DNA of 64,000 bases from Lentzea flava (lineage in GTDB: Bacteria > Actinomycetota > Actinomycetes > Mycobacteriales > Pseudonocardiaceae). Position 1 is the stretch's first letter. Each line of letters begins with the position of its first letter. The stretch is taken from positions 31,769 to 95,768 of the forward strand of contig NZ_BMRE01000033.1 in NCBI RefSeq assembly GCF_014648475.1, given 5' to 3'. Of the stretch, positions 16,663-25,191 are shown piece by piece. Below the pieces are notes generated by a model. That model ran no database searches and was not told where the DNA came from. It worked only from the letters and a program-made list of their open reading frames with translations. The position numbers and the translations under genes are program-made.

Positions 16663-17322
16663 ATGACCAACGCCCCCGTCTACGACGCGACGAAGCAGCG
16701 GATCACCGAGCTCGTTCAGGGCAGAGATCCGCAGACGCCGGTGGCGGCGACCCCCGGCTGGTCGGTCAAGGACGTGGTGGCGCACCTCGCCGGCGGTCTG
16801 CGCGACTTCGTGGACCGCCGGTTCGACGGTGTCGAGTCGGGTGAGTGGGGCGAGCGGCAGGTCCGCGACCGGCGGGCCAACTCGCTGGACGACGCGTTCG
16901 CCGAGTGGGACGCGAACCGGGAGCTGGCCGAGCCGTTGTTCGACACGCCGATGGGGTCCGTGCTGATCTCCGAGGTCGTGCAGCACGAGCACGATCTGCG
17001 TGCGGCGCTCGGTGTGCCCGGCGATCGCGATGGCGTCGCCGTGCGTGCGGCGCTGACGAAACCGTTGCAGCAGCTGGATCAGCGGATGCGGGAGAACGAC
17101 GTGCCCGCGTTGCGGATCTCGCTGGAGCACGGGGACCGGGTGCTCGGGCACGGTGAACCGGCGGGGACGTTGCGGACCACGTCGTTCGAGCTCATGCGGG
17201 CGATCGGCGGGCGGCGGTCGGTGGACCAGATCAAGGCCTTGGACTGGGACGGCGATCCGGACATCTGGATCTCCTCGCTCGCCTTGTTCGGGCGGCATCG
17301 GCCGGAGCCGTTCGAGGAGTAG
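16663..17322 (+). CDS. maleylpyruvate isomerase family / mycothiol-dependent enzyme
   Basis: About 219 residues. The N-terminal half shows the MDMPI/DinB-like four-helix pattern with TPGWSVKDVVAHLAGGLRDF (about residues 28-47), where the conserved His is a metal ligand, and a later EVVQHEHDLRAALG with two more His. Such enzymes use mycothiol, the actinobacterial thiol, for isomerisation or detoxification. ATG 16663 follows the DUF3224 stop by two bases. The real substrate is unknown, and the maleylpyruvate name should not be taken literally. Confidence 0.85.
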   Translation: MTNAPVYDATKQRITELVQGRDPQTPVAATPGWSVKDVVAHLAGGLRDFVDRRFDGVESGEWGERQVRDRRANSLDDAFAEWDANRELAEPLFDTPMGSVLISEVVQHEHDLRAALGVPGDRDGVAVRAALTKPLQQLDQRMRENDVPALRISLEHGDRVLGHGEPAGTLRTTSFELMRAIGGRRSVDQIKALDWDGDPDIWISSLALFGRHRPEPFEE

Positions 17323-17333
17323 CTTGATCGGTT

Positions 17334-17939
17334 GTGGGCGACTGGCTGACCGACACGCGCGACTCCTACGACACCGTGGCCGTCAGTTACGCCGACCGCA
17401 CAAGGGATCTGCTGGACGGGCTGCCGCATCTGCGGGCGGCGCTGCGGTTGTTCGCGGAGCAGGTGCGCGGGCCGGTCGCCGACGTCGGGTGCGGTCCCGG
17501 CACCATCACGGCACGCCTGCACGAGCTCGGGGTGGACGCGTTCGGGATCGACCTCTCCCCCGTGATGATCGAGCTGGCCCGGCGCACCCACCCCGGGCTG
17601 CGGTTCGAGGTGGGGTCGATGACCGAGCCGCTCGCCGAGTCCGTCGGCGGGATCATCGCCTGGTGGTCGTTGATCCACGTGCCGGACGACGAGGTGCCCA
17701 CCGTGTTCGGGCACTTCCGGGAAGCGTTGCGGCCGGGCGGGTTGCTGCAGATCGGCTTCCACGTCGGTGACGAGACGCGGCTGAAGACGCAGGGCTACGG
17801 CGGGCATCCGATGCGGGTGCACGTCCACCTGCGACCACCGGAACGGGTGGCGGAGTGGTTGCGGGAGGCCGGGTTCACCGTCGAGGCGCAGTGGCTGCTC
17901 GGCGAGGACGGCGCGGTCGTCTTCGCCCGGCGCGGGTGA
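17334..17939 (+). CDS. class I SAM-dependent methyltransferase
   Basis: About 201 residues. Motif I is clear (VADVGCGPGTITARL, about residues 48-62), with an acidic residue at the end of the second strand (FGIDLSP). Motif IV-like IIAWWSLIHVP and LRPGGLLQIGFH follow. This is a small Methyltransf_11/25-type enzyme acting on an unknown small molecule. It starts at GTG 17334, eleven bases after the preceding stop, so it is likely in the same transcript. Confidence 0.9.
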   Translation: MGDWLTDTRDSYDTVAVSYADRTRDLLDGLPHLRAALRLFAEQVRGPVADVGCGPGTITARLHELGVDAFGIDLSPVMIELARRTHPGLRFEVGSMTEPLAESVGGIIAWWSLIHVPDDEVPTVFGHFREALRPGGLLQIGFHVGDETRLKTQGYGGHPMRVHVHLRPPERVAEWLREAGFTVEAQWLLGEDGAVVFARRG

Positions 17940-17951
17940 GACCATCTGCCG

Positions 17952-18131
17952 GTGAGTGACCAGATCTGCCAGCGGTGCGGCGAGACCGTCGAGCTGAGCC
18001 GGGAAGACTACGAGATCTTCGAGCGGATGCACTTCGAGTGCTTCCACTTCGCGTTCGAGCACGACCTGCACAAGCCCGGCGCTGCCGAGGACGAGGACTG
18101 CGGCGACCCCGTCTGCCCTGCAGGCGCCTGA
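17952..18131 (+). CDS. small Cys/His-rich protein
   Basis: A 59-residue protein read from GTG 17952. It starts MSDQICQRCGETVELSRED and contains CQRC, then FECFHFAFEHDLH and a Cys pair near the end (DCGDPVCP). The CxxC and clustered Cys/His suggest a zinc-binding mini-protein. No family is recognised. It is 12 bp after the methyltransferase and ends four bases before palindrome B, so it looks like the last gene of the operon. Confidence 0.6.
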   Translation: MSDQICQRCGETVELSREDYEIFERMHFECFHFAFEHDLHKPGAAEDEDCGDPVCPAGA

Positions 18132-18135
18132 AAAT

Positions 18136-18186
18136 CGATGAAGGGCTCCTTCATCCACCTGACGTGGATGAAGGAGCCCTTCATCG
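18136..18186. repeat. long palindromic element, copy B (perfect), between convergent genes
   Basis: Two perfect 23-base arms (18136-18158 and 18164-18186) with a 5-base loop. The arm carries ATGAAGGGCTCC. It sits four bases after the small CDS and nine bases from the gcvP stop on the other strand, so it would terminate both. It belongs to the same family as the elements at 6324, 56669 and 63943. Confidence 0.9.
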
Positions 18187-18195
18187 AGAACAGGA

Positions 18196-21087
18196 TCAGC
18201 TGTTGTAGGCCGAGAGCGGCGGGCAGGAGCAGACCAGGTTGCGGTCGCCCTTCGCGCCGTCGATGCGGCGGACCGGCGGCCAGATCTTCGGCGCGGAGGT
18301 GCCGGCCGGGTAGACGGCCTCCTCGCGGGTGTACGGGTGGTTCCACTCGCCGACCGTCACGCAGGCCGCGGTGTGCGGGGCGTTGCGCAGCGGGTTGTCC
18401 TCGACGGGCCACTCGCCGGCACCGACGCGGTCGATCTCGCGCTTGATGGCGATCATGGCGTCGATGAACCTGTCGATCTCGCCCAGGTCCTCGGACTCGG
18501 TGGGCTCGACCATCAGGGTGCCGGCGACCGGGAACGACATCGTCGGGGCGTGCAGGCCGTAGTCGGCCAGCCTCTTCGCCACGTCGTCGACCGTCACGCC
18601 GGTGGCCTTGGTGATCGGGCGCAGGTCGAGGATGCACTCGTGGGCCACGAAGCCGCCCTCACCGGTGTAGAGGACCGGGTAGTGCTCGTCGAGGCGACGG
18701 GCCACGTAGTTCGCGGCCGCCACGGCGGTCAGGGTCGCGCGGCGCAGGCCGTCGCCGCCCATCATGCGCACGTAGGCCCACGAGATCGGCAGGATCGACG
18801 CGGAACCCCACGGGGCCGCCGAAATCGGGCCAACGCCCGTCTCCGGGCCCGCGGTGGGCTGCAGCGGGTGGTTCGGCAGGAACGGCGCGAGGTGCGCGCG
18901 GACGCCGATCGGGCCGACGCCGGGGCCGCCGCCGCCGTGCGGGATGCAGAACGTCTTGTGCAGGTTCAGGTGCGAGACGTCCGAGCCGAACTTGCCGTAG
19001 CGGGCGAGGCCGATCAGCGCGTTGAGGTTCGCGCCGTCGACGTACACCTGGCCGCCCGCGTCGTGGACCAGGCCGCAGACCTCGCGGACGGTGTCCTCGT
19101 ACACGCCGTGGGTCGACGGGTAGGTGATCATGATGGCGGCGAGGTCGTCCGCGTGCTCCGCGATCGTGGAGCGCAGGTGACCCATGTCGATGTTGCCCTT
19201 GTCGTCGCACTTCACGACGACGACGCGCATGCCGGCCATGACGGCGGACGCGGCGTTGGTGCCGTGGGCGGACGACGGGATCAGGCAGACGTCGCGGTCG
19301 GCGTTGCCGTTGGCGCGGTGGTACGCGCGGATCGCGAGCAGGCCCGCGAACTCGCCCTGCGAACCGGCGTTGGGCTGCAGCGACACGGCGTCGTAGCCGG
19401 TGACCTCTGCCAGCCAGGCCTCGAGGTCAGAGACGATCTTGAGCAGCCCGGCGGCGTCCTCGACGGGCGCGAACGGGTGCAGGCCAGAGAACTCCGGCCA
19501 CGTGATGGGCTCCATCTCCGCGGTGGCGTTCAGCTTCATCGTGCAGGAGCCGAGCGGGATCATGCTGCGGTCGAGCGCGACGTCCTTGTCCGACAACGCA
19601 CGCAGGTAGCGCAGCAGCGCGGTCTCGGAGCGGTGCGCGTGGAAGACCGGGTGGGTCAGGTAGTCCGACGTGCGGCGCAGGTCGGCCGGGATGCCGTCGG
19701 CGGTGTCGGCGTCGATGGCGTCCACATCGGACCCGGTGACACCGAAGGCCTCCCACACCGCGACGATGTGCGCGCGGGTGGTCTTCTCGTCGCAGGCGAT
19801 GGCCACGACGTCGGCGTCGACCAGGCGCAGGTTGATGCCGGCCTCACGGGCCTTCGCGACGACAGCGGCGGCCTCACCGGGAACGCGCACCTGGACGGTG
19901 TCGAAGAACTCGCCGTGCACGACGTCTAGACCGGCCTCGCACAGGCCCGTGGCGAGCACGGTGGCCAGGCGGTGCACGCGGGTCGCGATCGCCCGCAGAC
20001 CCTCGGGTCCGTGGTAGACGGCGTACATGGACGCGATCACGGCCAGCAGGACCTGCGCGGTGCAGATGTTCGACGTGGCCTTCTCGCGGCGGATGTGCTG
20101 CTCGCGCGTCTGCAGCGCGAGGCGGTAGGCCAGCGAGCCGTCGGCGTCGACGGAGACACCGACGAGACGGCCGGGCAGCTGACGCTCCAAACCGGACCGG
20201 ACGGCCATGTACCCGGCGTGCGGGCCACCGAAGCCGATCGGCACACCGAAGCGCTGCGTGGTGCCGACGACGACGTCCGCGCCGATCTCACCGGGCGGGC
20301 GCAGCAGCGTGAGCGCGAGCAGGTCGGCGGCGACGACGGCCTGCGCACCGGCGGCGTGGATCTCCTCGATCAACGCGGCCTGGTCGCGCACGACACCGGA
20401 CGCGCCGGGGTACGACAGCAGCACGCCGAAGAAGTCACCGCCCAGGCCGAGGCCCTCGATGCCCTGCGACAGGTCGGCGACGACGATCTCGATGCCGAGC
20501 GGCTCGGCGCGCGTCTCGATGACGGCCAGCGTCTGCGGCAGCGTGTCGGCGTCGACCACGAACTTGTTCGACTTGGAGCGGCCGGCGCGGCGCACCAGCG
20601 TCATCGCCTCGGCGGCGGCGGTCGACTCGTCCAGCATGGACGCGTTCGCCACCGGCAGGCCGGTCAGGTCGCCGACCATGGTCTGGAAGTTCAGCAGCGC
20701 CTCCAGCCGGCCCTGCGAGATCTCCGGCTGGTACGGCGTGTACGCGGTGTACCAGGCCGGGCTTTCGAGGACGTTGCGCAGGATCACGCCCGGCGTCACG
20801 GTGTCGTAGTAGCCGAGGCCGATCATCTGCGTCATCGGCCGGTTCCTGGACGCGAGCTCGCGCAGCTCGGCGAGCGCCTCGGTCTCGGTGGCCGGCGCGG
20901 GCAGGTCCAGCACGAGATCGCGCTCGTGGATGGACGACGGCACCGCGTGCTGCGCCAGCTCCTCCAGCGATCCGACGCCGATGACGTCGAGGATGCGCGC
21001 GAGTTCGGCGGGGCGCGGACCGACGTGGCGGTCGGCGAACGGGGTGCCGTGCTCGAGAGCGGCGAGCGGAATGCGGTCCTGCGTCAT
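18196..21087 (-). CDS. gcvP: glycine decarboxylase P protein
   Basis: About 963 residues, the full-length single-chain P protein. It decarboxylates glycine with pyridoxal phosphate and passes the aminomethyl group to lipoylated GcvH. The PLP lysine is in SHLNLHKTFCIPHGGGGPG (Lys at about residue 711), followed by the glycine-rich loop. ATG 21087 gives MTQDRIPLAALEHGTPFADR and has GGAGG six bases upstream. A tandem glycine riboswitch lies in the leader. gcvH is about 4 kb upstream on the same strand; gcvT is not in the window. Confidence 0.98.
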   Translation of the reverse strand: MTQDRIPLAALEHGTPFADRHVGPRPAELARILDVIGVGSLEELAQHAVPSSIHERDLVLDLPAPATETEALAELRELASRNRPMTQMIGLGYYDTVTPGVILRNVLESPAWYTAYTPYQPEISQGRLEALLNFQTMVGDLTGLPVANASMLDESTAAAEAMTLVRRAGRSKSNKFVVDADTLPQTLAVIETRAEPLGIEIVVADLSQGIEGLGLGGDFFGVLLSYPGASGVVRDQAALIEEIHAAGAQAVVAADLLALTLLRPPGEIGADVVVGTTQRFGVPIGFGGPHAGYMAVRSGLERQLPGRLVGVSVDADGSLAYRLALQTREQHIRREKATSNICTAQVLLAVIASMYAVYHGPEGLRAIATRVHRLATVLATGLCEAGLDVVHGEFFDTVQVRVPGEAAAVVAKAREAGINLRLVDADVVAIACDEKTTRAHIVAVWEAFGVTGSDVDAIDADTADGIPADLRRTSDYLTHPVFHAHRSETALLRYLRALSDKDVALDRSMIPLGSCTMKLNATAEMEPITWPEFSGLHPFAPVEDAAGLLKIVSDLEAWLAEVTGYDAVSLQPNAGSQGEFAGLLAIRAYHRANGNADRDVCLIPSSAHGTNAASAVMAGMRVVVVKCDDKGNIDMGHLRSTIAEHADDLAAIMITYPSTHGVYEDTVREVCGLVHDAGGQVYVDGANLNALIGLARYGKFGSDVSHLNLHKTFCIPHGGGGPGVGPIGVRAHLAPFLPNHPLQPTAGPETGVGPISAAPWGSASILPISWAYVRMMGGDGLRRATLTAVAAANYVARRLDEHYPVLYTGEGGFVAHECILDLRPITKATGVTVDDVAKRLADYGLHAPTMSFPVAGTLMVEPTESEDLGEIDRFIDAMIAIKREIDRVGAGEWPVEDNPLRNAPHTAACVTVGEWNHPYTREEAVYPAGTSAPKIWPPVRRIDGAKGDRNLVCSCPPLSAYNS

Positions 21088-21127
21088 CAAACGCCTCCGG
21101 GGGGCTGCGGGCACACGTGTCCTGTGC

Positions 21128-21325
21128 CCTCCCCACTCTGTCCGTACCCGCTACACGGGCGCCTGAGAGGTTCACCCCAGTGCGAACCAGGGCTTTCACC
21201 GTCGGCGGGATCCCGGAGGATCCACTTTCCAGAGGCGTCTCACTCACGCGGTCCTGGATGCCTGAGAGGTTCCCGGGGAGGGATTTGCTCCTTCGGCGCC
21301 GGGCTCGAAACCCGGTCTCTCCCGC
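21128..21325 (-). promoter_or_regulatory. tandem glycine riboswitch upstream of gcvP
   Basis: Read on the minus strand, the leader contains two glycine aptamers. The first (about 21222-21325) shows GGGAGAGA, CGCCGAAGGAGCAA, AACCTCTCAGGCA, GGACCG and CTCTGGAAAG. The second (about 21128-21215) shows GCCGACGG, GAACCTCTCAGGC and ACGGACAGAGTGGGGAGG. These are the conserved core blocks of the glycine class. The gcvP start lies about 40 bases downstream, so it probably switches expression of gcvP on when glycine is abundant. Confidence 0.93.
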
Positions 21326-21390
21326 CTGAGTTCAGCGACTACCCGCGAAGGATACCCGCAGGTGGCCCGCCTAGTCCCCAGGGACGCGAC

Positions 21391-22338
21391 CTACGTCTCA
21401 ACCGCGAGACCGCGCAGTGCCCTGCCGACGGGGTCCAGCAGGTCGTCGCGCACCGCGACCACGAGGTGCGCGGTGCCCACCACGTCGTCGCCGCGCCGGG
21501 CGGCGACGAGCTTGGCGCCCTCGATGAACCGCTCGATCCCGGCGCCGGTCGCGGCCGGCAACGCGGCCGGGTCCACTCCGGCCGCCCGCAGCGCCGCCGC
21601 CCCACCGGAGGAGAACTCCGGCCGCAACCGTCGTCCGGCAGCGGTCAGCTGGTGGTCGACGGCGAGCACCGCCGCCACCAGGTCCGCCGCCGTTTCCTGA
21701 CGTCCGGCGGCCACCGCGAGCCGCTTCGCCTCCATGCGCACGACGTTCAGCACCGGTCCGCCCGTGCTCTGGCGACGCAGGAAGAACCGCGTGAGCCACC
21801 GCAGGGTGCCGCTGCCGGACTCGCCCACCAACGCCCCTGCCTGGCGCAGCAGCCACACCGCCGGAGCGTCTTCCGGTTCCGCGGCCTTCCGCACGGCTTC
21901 GATCGTGGCCTCGACGTCCACGCGCAGAACGCCGAACAGGTCGGCGGCGCGTCCGGACGGCAGCGACAGCAACGCCACCGCGAGATGGGTCGTGGTCAGC
22001 ACGCCGTCGCCGGCCTCGGCGATCGCCGCTCGCACACACCCGTCCAAGGCACGACTCACCGGCAGCACGGACTCGAGGTGAGTGTGGTGGTGGGCGGTGC
22101 GCATCAGGGCGATGACGTCCGGATCGGACTCGGCCGCGCCACCCTCGTCACCGGTCCAGTCCCCAGCCATCGCCTGTGCCCGCACCGACTTGACGCCCAG
22201 CCTGCGCCCCCGTCCGATCGAGTCCGCCAGTGCGATCAGCAGGTGCTCGGTGCCGACGACGCCGGACTCGAGCCGCGACGCCTGCCGCACCGCGTCGGCC
22301 AGCACCTTCAAAACCTGCCAGGAGGGTGTCCACGCCAT
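21391..22338 (-). CDS. stand-alone Clp N-terminal domain protein
   Basis: About 315 residues with no AAA+ ATPase motor. The first segment has WQVLKVLADAVRQASRLESG and GTEHLLIALADS (about residues 4-40), the Clp R-domain pattern. Three further related stretches follow, including VLTTTHLAVALLSL and VVGTAHLVVAVRDD near the C terminus. It could act as an adaptor or decoy for Clp/Hsp100 machines; that is inference. ATG 22338 is preferred to the longer start at 22410, which adds a basic tail without homology. It is separate from gcvP, lying just upstream of the riboswitch. Confidence 0.75.
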   Translation of the reverse strand: MAWTPSWQVLKVLADAVRQASRLESGVVGTEHLLIALADSIGRGRRLGVKSVRAQAMAGDWTGDEGGAAESDPDVIALMRTAHHHTHLESVLPVSRALDGCVRAAIAEAGDGVLTTTHLAVALLSLPSGRAADLFGVLRVDVEATIEAVRKAAEPEDAPAVWLLRQAGALVGESGSGTLRWLTRFFLRRQSTGGPVLNVVRMEAKRLAVAAGRQETAADLVAAVLAVDHQLTAAGRRLRPEFSSGGAAALRAAGVDPAALPAATGAGIERFIEGAKLVAARRGDDVVGTAHLVVAVRDDLLDPVGRALRGLAVET

Positions 22339-22536
22339 GCGCTCGACGCTAGGGACAGCGCGATCCGCACGCTTGTGCCGACCGGCCACACGGGACGGCC
22401 AGTCGGCCATGATCCTTCAGCCGGTGGCACGCTCGCGGCGCCCCGCGCCGAACGCCCGGCAACAGTACGCGGGGAGCTTTCGTACTCTCTTGGCGCACGC
22501 AAGGGCCCCGCGTGCGGCAAGGCAAGAGGTGGGGAA

Positions 22537-23103
22537 TCAGCCGGTCGCGCGCTCGCGGCGGCGGCGGGCCAGCTCGTCCTCCGTCATGGGAGCGATCTCC
22601 ACGCCGTCCGCGCGTTCGGCAGGGAACTCGTGGATCGTGCCGCTGATCTCCCGCATGGCGCCGGAGACCGCGATGCCGAACACGCCCTGACCGCCCTGCA
22701 GCAGGTCGACGACCTCTTCCGGCGACGTGCACTCGTAGACGGTCGTACCGTCGGAGAACAGCGTGATCTTCGCCAGGTCCTGCACGCCGCGGCGGCGCAG
22801 GTGGTCGACCGCGACCCTGATGTTCTGCAGCGAGACCCCGGTGTCCAGGAGTCGTTTGACGACCTTCAGGACCAGGATGTCCTTGAACGAGTACAGCCGT
22901 TGACTGCCAGAGCCGTGCGCCATCCGCACCGTCGGGGCGACGAGCCCGGTCCTGGCCCAGTAGTCGAGCTGCCGGTAGGTGATGCCCGCGATCTGGCACG
23001 CCGCGGGCCCCCGGTAGCCGACGAGCTCGTCCGGCAGCGAGGAGTCCGGGAACAGCTCACCCTGCTGCCCGGATTCGGCCCGAACGGGCGCTTCCTCGAC
23101 CAC
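22537..23103 (-). CDS. MerR family regulator (Rv1830-type)
   Basis: About 188 residues. The MerR helix-turn-helix is at about residues 30-100 (CQIAGITYRQLDYWARTGLVAPTVR, then LYSFKDILVLKVVKRLLDTG). A C-terminal sensor region with TVYECTSPEEVVDLLQGGQGVF follows. GTG 23103 is chosen because GGGAGG lies five bases before it; the upstream in-frame extension is low quality. In mycobacteria the equivalent gene sits in the same order after the bifunctional-nuclease gene. A 23-bp dyad at 23244-23266 upstream is a likely MerR-type operator. Confidence 0.88.
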   Translation of the reverse strand: MVEEAPVRAESGQQGELFPDSSLPDELVGYRGPAACQIAGITYRQLDYWARTGLVAPTVRMAHGSGSQRLYSFKDILVLKVVKRLLDTGVSLQNIRVAVDHLRRRGVQDLAKITLFSDGTTVYECTSPEEVVDLLQGGQGVFGIAVSGAMREISGTIHEFPAERADGVEIAPMTEDELARRRRERATG

Positions 23104-23243
23104 GCCTGCCTCCCCTCGCCAACGGCCACGAAATTCGAGGCCGTCAAGCCGCTGCGTCAGCTCGCGCACACCAGCGACGTCCACTCGAGTTCGACGGTAA
23201 GACCGGTCAGAGGGCAGGTCAACGCGACGCGCGGGGAGTGTCG

Positions 23244-23266
23244 ACCCTCAACCTCAGGTAGAGAGT
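23244..23266. promoter_or_regulatory. MerR-type dyad upstream of the MerR gene
   Basis: The + strand reads ACCCTCAACCTCAGGTAGAG plus AGT, a near-symmetric dyad of the form ACnCTCnACCTnAGGTnGAGnGT, with 18 of 23 positions matching their mirror. It sits in the 329-bp gap 23104-23432 between the MerR gene and the bifunctional-nuclease gene. I see no other gene in that gap. It could bind either MerR protein of this locus. Confidence 0.65.
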
Positions 23267-23432
23267 CATACCGTCACTCGAAGTAGGACGTTCAGGTGAC
23301 GTTTAGTGATCGTTTAGCGCGCAAATCGAGCGGAAAGTAGCCCGAAAGAGCGACATTCGGACGGGTTAAGCCGGTTCCAAACGAGACGGAGAGCTACACC
23401 GCGCAAATCAGGTGTCCGCGCCCCTGCGGTGC

Positions 23433-23906
23433 CTACGTGTCCGCTCCGCGGAAGTCCTCTGGCGAGACCGAGTCGAGGAACTCGCGGAACTTCTCCACCT
23501 CGTCCTCCTGCTCGTCCGGGATGATGAGGCCCGCCTCGGCCAGCACGGACTCCTCCGCGTGGATCGGCACGCCCACGCGCAACGCCAGCGCCACCGAGTC
23601 CGAGGGCCGCGCGGACACCCGCACGTCGCCGTCGAACACGAGCTCGGCGAAGAACGTGCCCTCCTGCAGGTCGGTGATGCGCACCTGTTCGAGGTTGCGC
23701 CCCAACGCGCCGATGACGTCCTTGAGCAGGTCGTGGGTGAGGGGCCGGGCAGGACGGACGCCCTGTTGTTCGAGTGCGATGGCCGTGGCCTCGACGGAGC
23801 CGATCCAGATCGGCAGGTACCGCTCGCCCTCGGTTTCGCGCAGCAGGAGGATCGGCTGGTTCTGGGGCAGCTCCACCCGCACGCCCACGACGCGCATCTC
23901 GCTCAT
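23433..23906 (-). CDS. bifunctional nuclease family protein (DUF151, Rv1829-type)
   Basis: About 157 residues, starting MSEMRVVGVRVELPQNQPIL. The BFN domain covers most of it, with LPIWIGSVEATAIALEQQG (about residues 34-52), RPLTHDLLKDVIGALG and VRVSARPSDSVALALRVGVP. This family was named from a plant homologue with nuclease activity; in bacteria the role is not settled. ATG 23906 has GGGAGG upstream, and the longer frame overlaps the ftsR gene. Its place between two MerR genes is the same as in mycobacteria. Confidence 0.9.
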   Translation of the reverse strand: MSEMRVVGVRVELPQNQPILLLRETEGERYLPIWIGSVEATAIALEQQGVRPARPLTHDLLKDVIGALGRNLEQVRITDLQEGTFFAELVFDGDVRVSARPSDSVALALRVGVPIHAEESVLAEAGLIIPDEQEDEVEKFREFLDSVSPEDFRGADT

Positions 23907-24031
23907 CGGGTCTCGCCTCCCTCTGACTCGTTGGGGAGTACCCGGTTCTTCTCCCGAGCATCCCCCGGCGTATGCGTTCGACGCTACCCGCCAAGCGGGC
24001 CGTGTGCTCAATCGTTGCGGGCAGAACGTGA

Positions 24032-24619
24032 TCAAGATGATTGCCGCAGACCCGCTCTCACCAACAACGTGTGCAACGAGGTGAACAGGTCGGCCAATTC
24101 CCGGACCGTCTCGGGATCTGAGAAGGACTTCAGCAGAACCACCTCGTGGTCCGCCGCAGCGCGAACCGCGCGCAGGTGTTCGCGCTCGACGCCGAGTCCG
24201 GTCATCGTCCGGATCGTGCGGAGCGCGGTGATGTCGTCGGTGGTGAAACGGCCGCCGGGGCCTGGGCGCAGCAGACCGTCGCGTTCCAGCTGGGACAGCT
24301 GTTCGGCGCTGACTCCGGTCTGGGCCAGCAGATCGGCCCGCGACACCGAACCCGAGTCCGCGGGGGCGGAGTCGATCTGGTCGCGGATCACCTTGAGCGG
24401 CAGGTACCTGTCGCGTTGCGCGGACAGCACGAACCGCAGCCTCTCGACGTCCGCCGCGGAGAACTGACGGTAGCCGGAGGCGGTGCGTGCCGGGCGGACC
24501 AACCCCTCCGCTTCCAGGAAGCGGATCTTGGAGATGGTGACCTCGGGGAACTCGGGGCGGAGCTGCGAGAGCACCGCCCCGATGCTCAGTCCCCCACGTT
24601 GTGGCCGCCCGGCCGTCAC
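24032..24619 (-). CDS. ftsR: MerR-like regulator FtsR
   Basis: About 195 residues, starting at GTG 24619, three bases after garA. The MerR helix-turn-helix is at residues about 10-80 (LSIGAVLSQLRPEFPEVTIS, then LEAEGLVRPARTASGYRQF). A second HTH-like segment follows (RADLLAQTGVSAEQLSQLER). It is the orthologue of Rv1828, whose Corynebacterium relative activates ftsZ. Position directly after garA supports the name. It probably links cell division control to the GarA signalling operon; that last step is inference. Confidence 0.88.
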   Translation of the reverse strand: MTAGRPQRGGLSIGAVLSQLRPEFPEVTISKIRFLEAEGLVRPARTASGYRQFSAADVERLRFVLSAQRDRYLPLKVIRDQIDSAPADSGSVSRADLLAQTGVSAEQLSQLERDGLLRPGPGGRFTTDDITALRTIRTMTGLGVEREHLRAVRAAADHEVVLLKSFSDPETVRELADLFTSLHTLLVRAGLRQSS

Positions 24620-24622
24620 GCG

Positions 24623-25078
24623 TCAGGCTCCCGCGGAGCCAGGACCCGTCAGGAAGACGAGACGGAACTTGCCGATCTGGACCTCGTCGCCGTTCGCGAG
24701 GACGGCCTGGTCGACCGGCTCGCGGTTGACGTAGGTGCCGTTGAGGCTGCCGACGTCGATGACGACGAACTCGCCGCTCTCCCTGCGGAACTCGGCGTGG
24801 CGGCGCGAGACCGTCACGTCGTCCAGGAAGATGTCGCTGTCGGGGTGGCGCCCTGCGCTGGTCGTGTCGCGGTCCAGCAGGAACCGGGAACCGGCGTTCG
24901 GGCCGCGCTTCACCACGAGCAGCGCGGAACCGGCGGGAAGGGCGTCGACGCCGGCAACGGCCGGCTCCTGCGCGGGCGCCTCGGCGCCTTCGACCTCTGC
25001 GAGGAAGTCCGCCCGGAAGACGGAGGTCCGCTCCGGGGACTGCTCCGGCGGAACGCCTGGGCCGTCGTTCGTGCTCAC
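24623..25078 (-). CDS. garA: GarA/OdhI FHA domain protein
   Basis: About 151 residues from GTG 25078. The N-terminal phospho-switch motif reads PERTSVFRADFL (Thr at about residue 18). The FHA domain follows with SAGRHPDSDIFLDDVTVSRR and VGSLNGTYVN. In mycobacteria unphosphorylated GarA binds and inhibits 2-oxoglutarate dehydrogenase and glutamate dehydrogenase; phosphorylation at the ETTS motif releases them. Here the first Thr of ETTS, the PknG-type site, is Arg, and only the second, PknB-type Thr remains. A longer start at 25195, coupled to gcvH, would add 39 residues; mycobacterial GarA length favours the shorter form. Confidence 0.9.
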   Translation of the reverse strand: MSTNDGPGVPPEQSPERTSVFRADFLAEVEGAEAPAQEPAVAGVDALPAGSALLVVKRGPNAGSRFLLDRDTTSAGRHPDSDIFLDDVTVSRRHAEFRRESGEFVVIDVGSLNGTYVNREPVDQAVLANGDEVQIGKFRLVFLTGPGSAGA

Positions 25079-25191
25079 CTGAGCTCTCATCCTGCTGCTG
25101 GATCCGTCACTTCCCGTAAAACCTATCGCGTTCGGGTCGCCGCCCGAGGAGCGGCTCCCCTTCCGGCCGAAGATCCGGCGAAAGATCGACG

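Noticed and set aside
18138..18446. Short coding frames starting inside the palindromes (MKGSFIH and similar)
   Set aside because: They arise from the repeat sequence itself, lack ribosome sites and run antisense through gcvP.
19972..23286. Very long open frame on the plus strand across the gcvP region
   Set aside because: It is the shadow of gcvP and other minus-strand genes in GC-rich DNA. Its translation is low in complexity and shows no domain.
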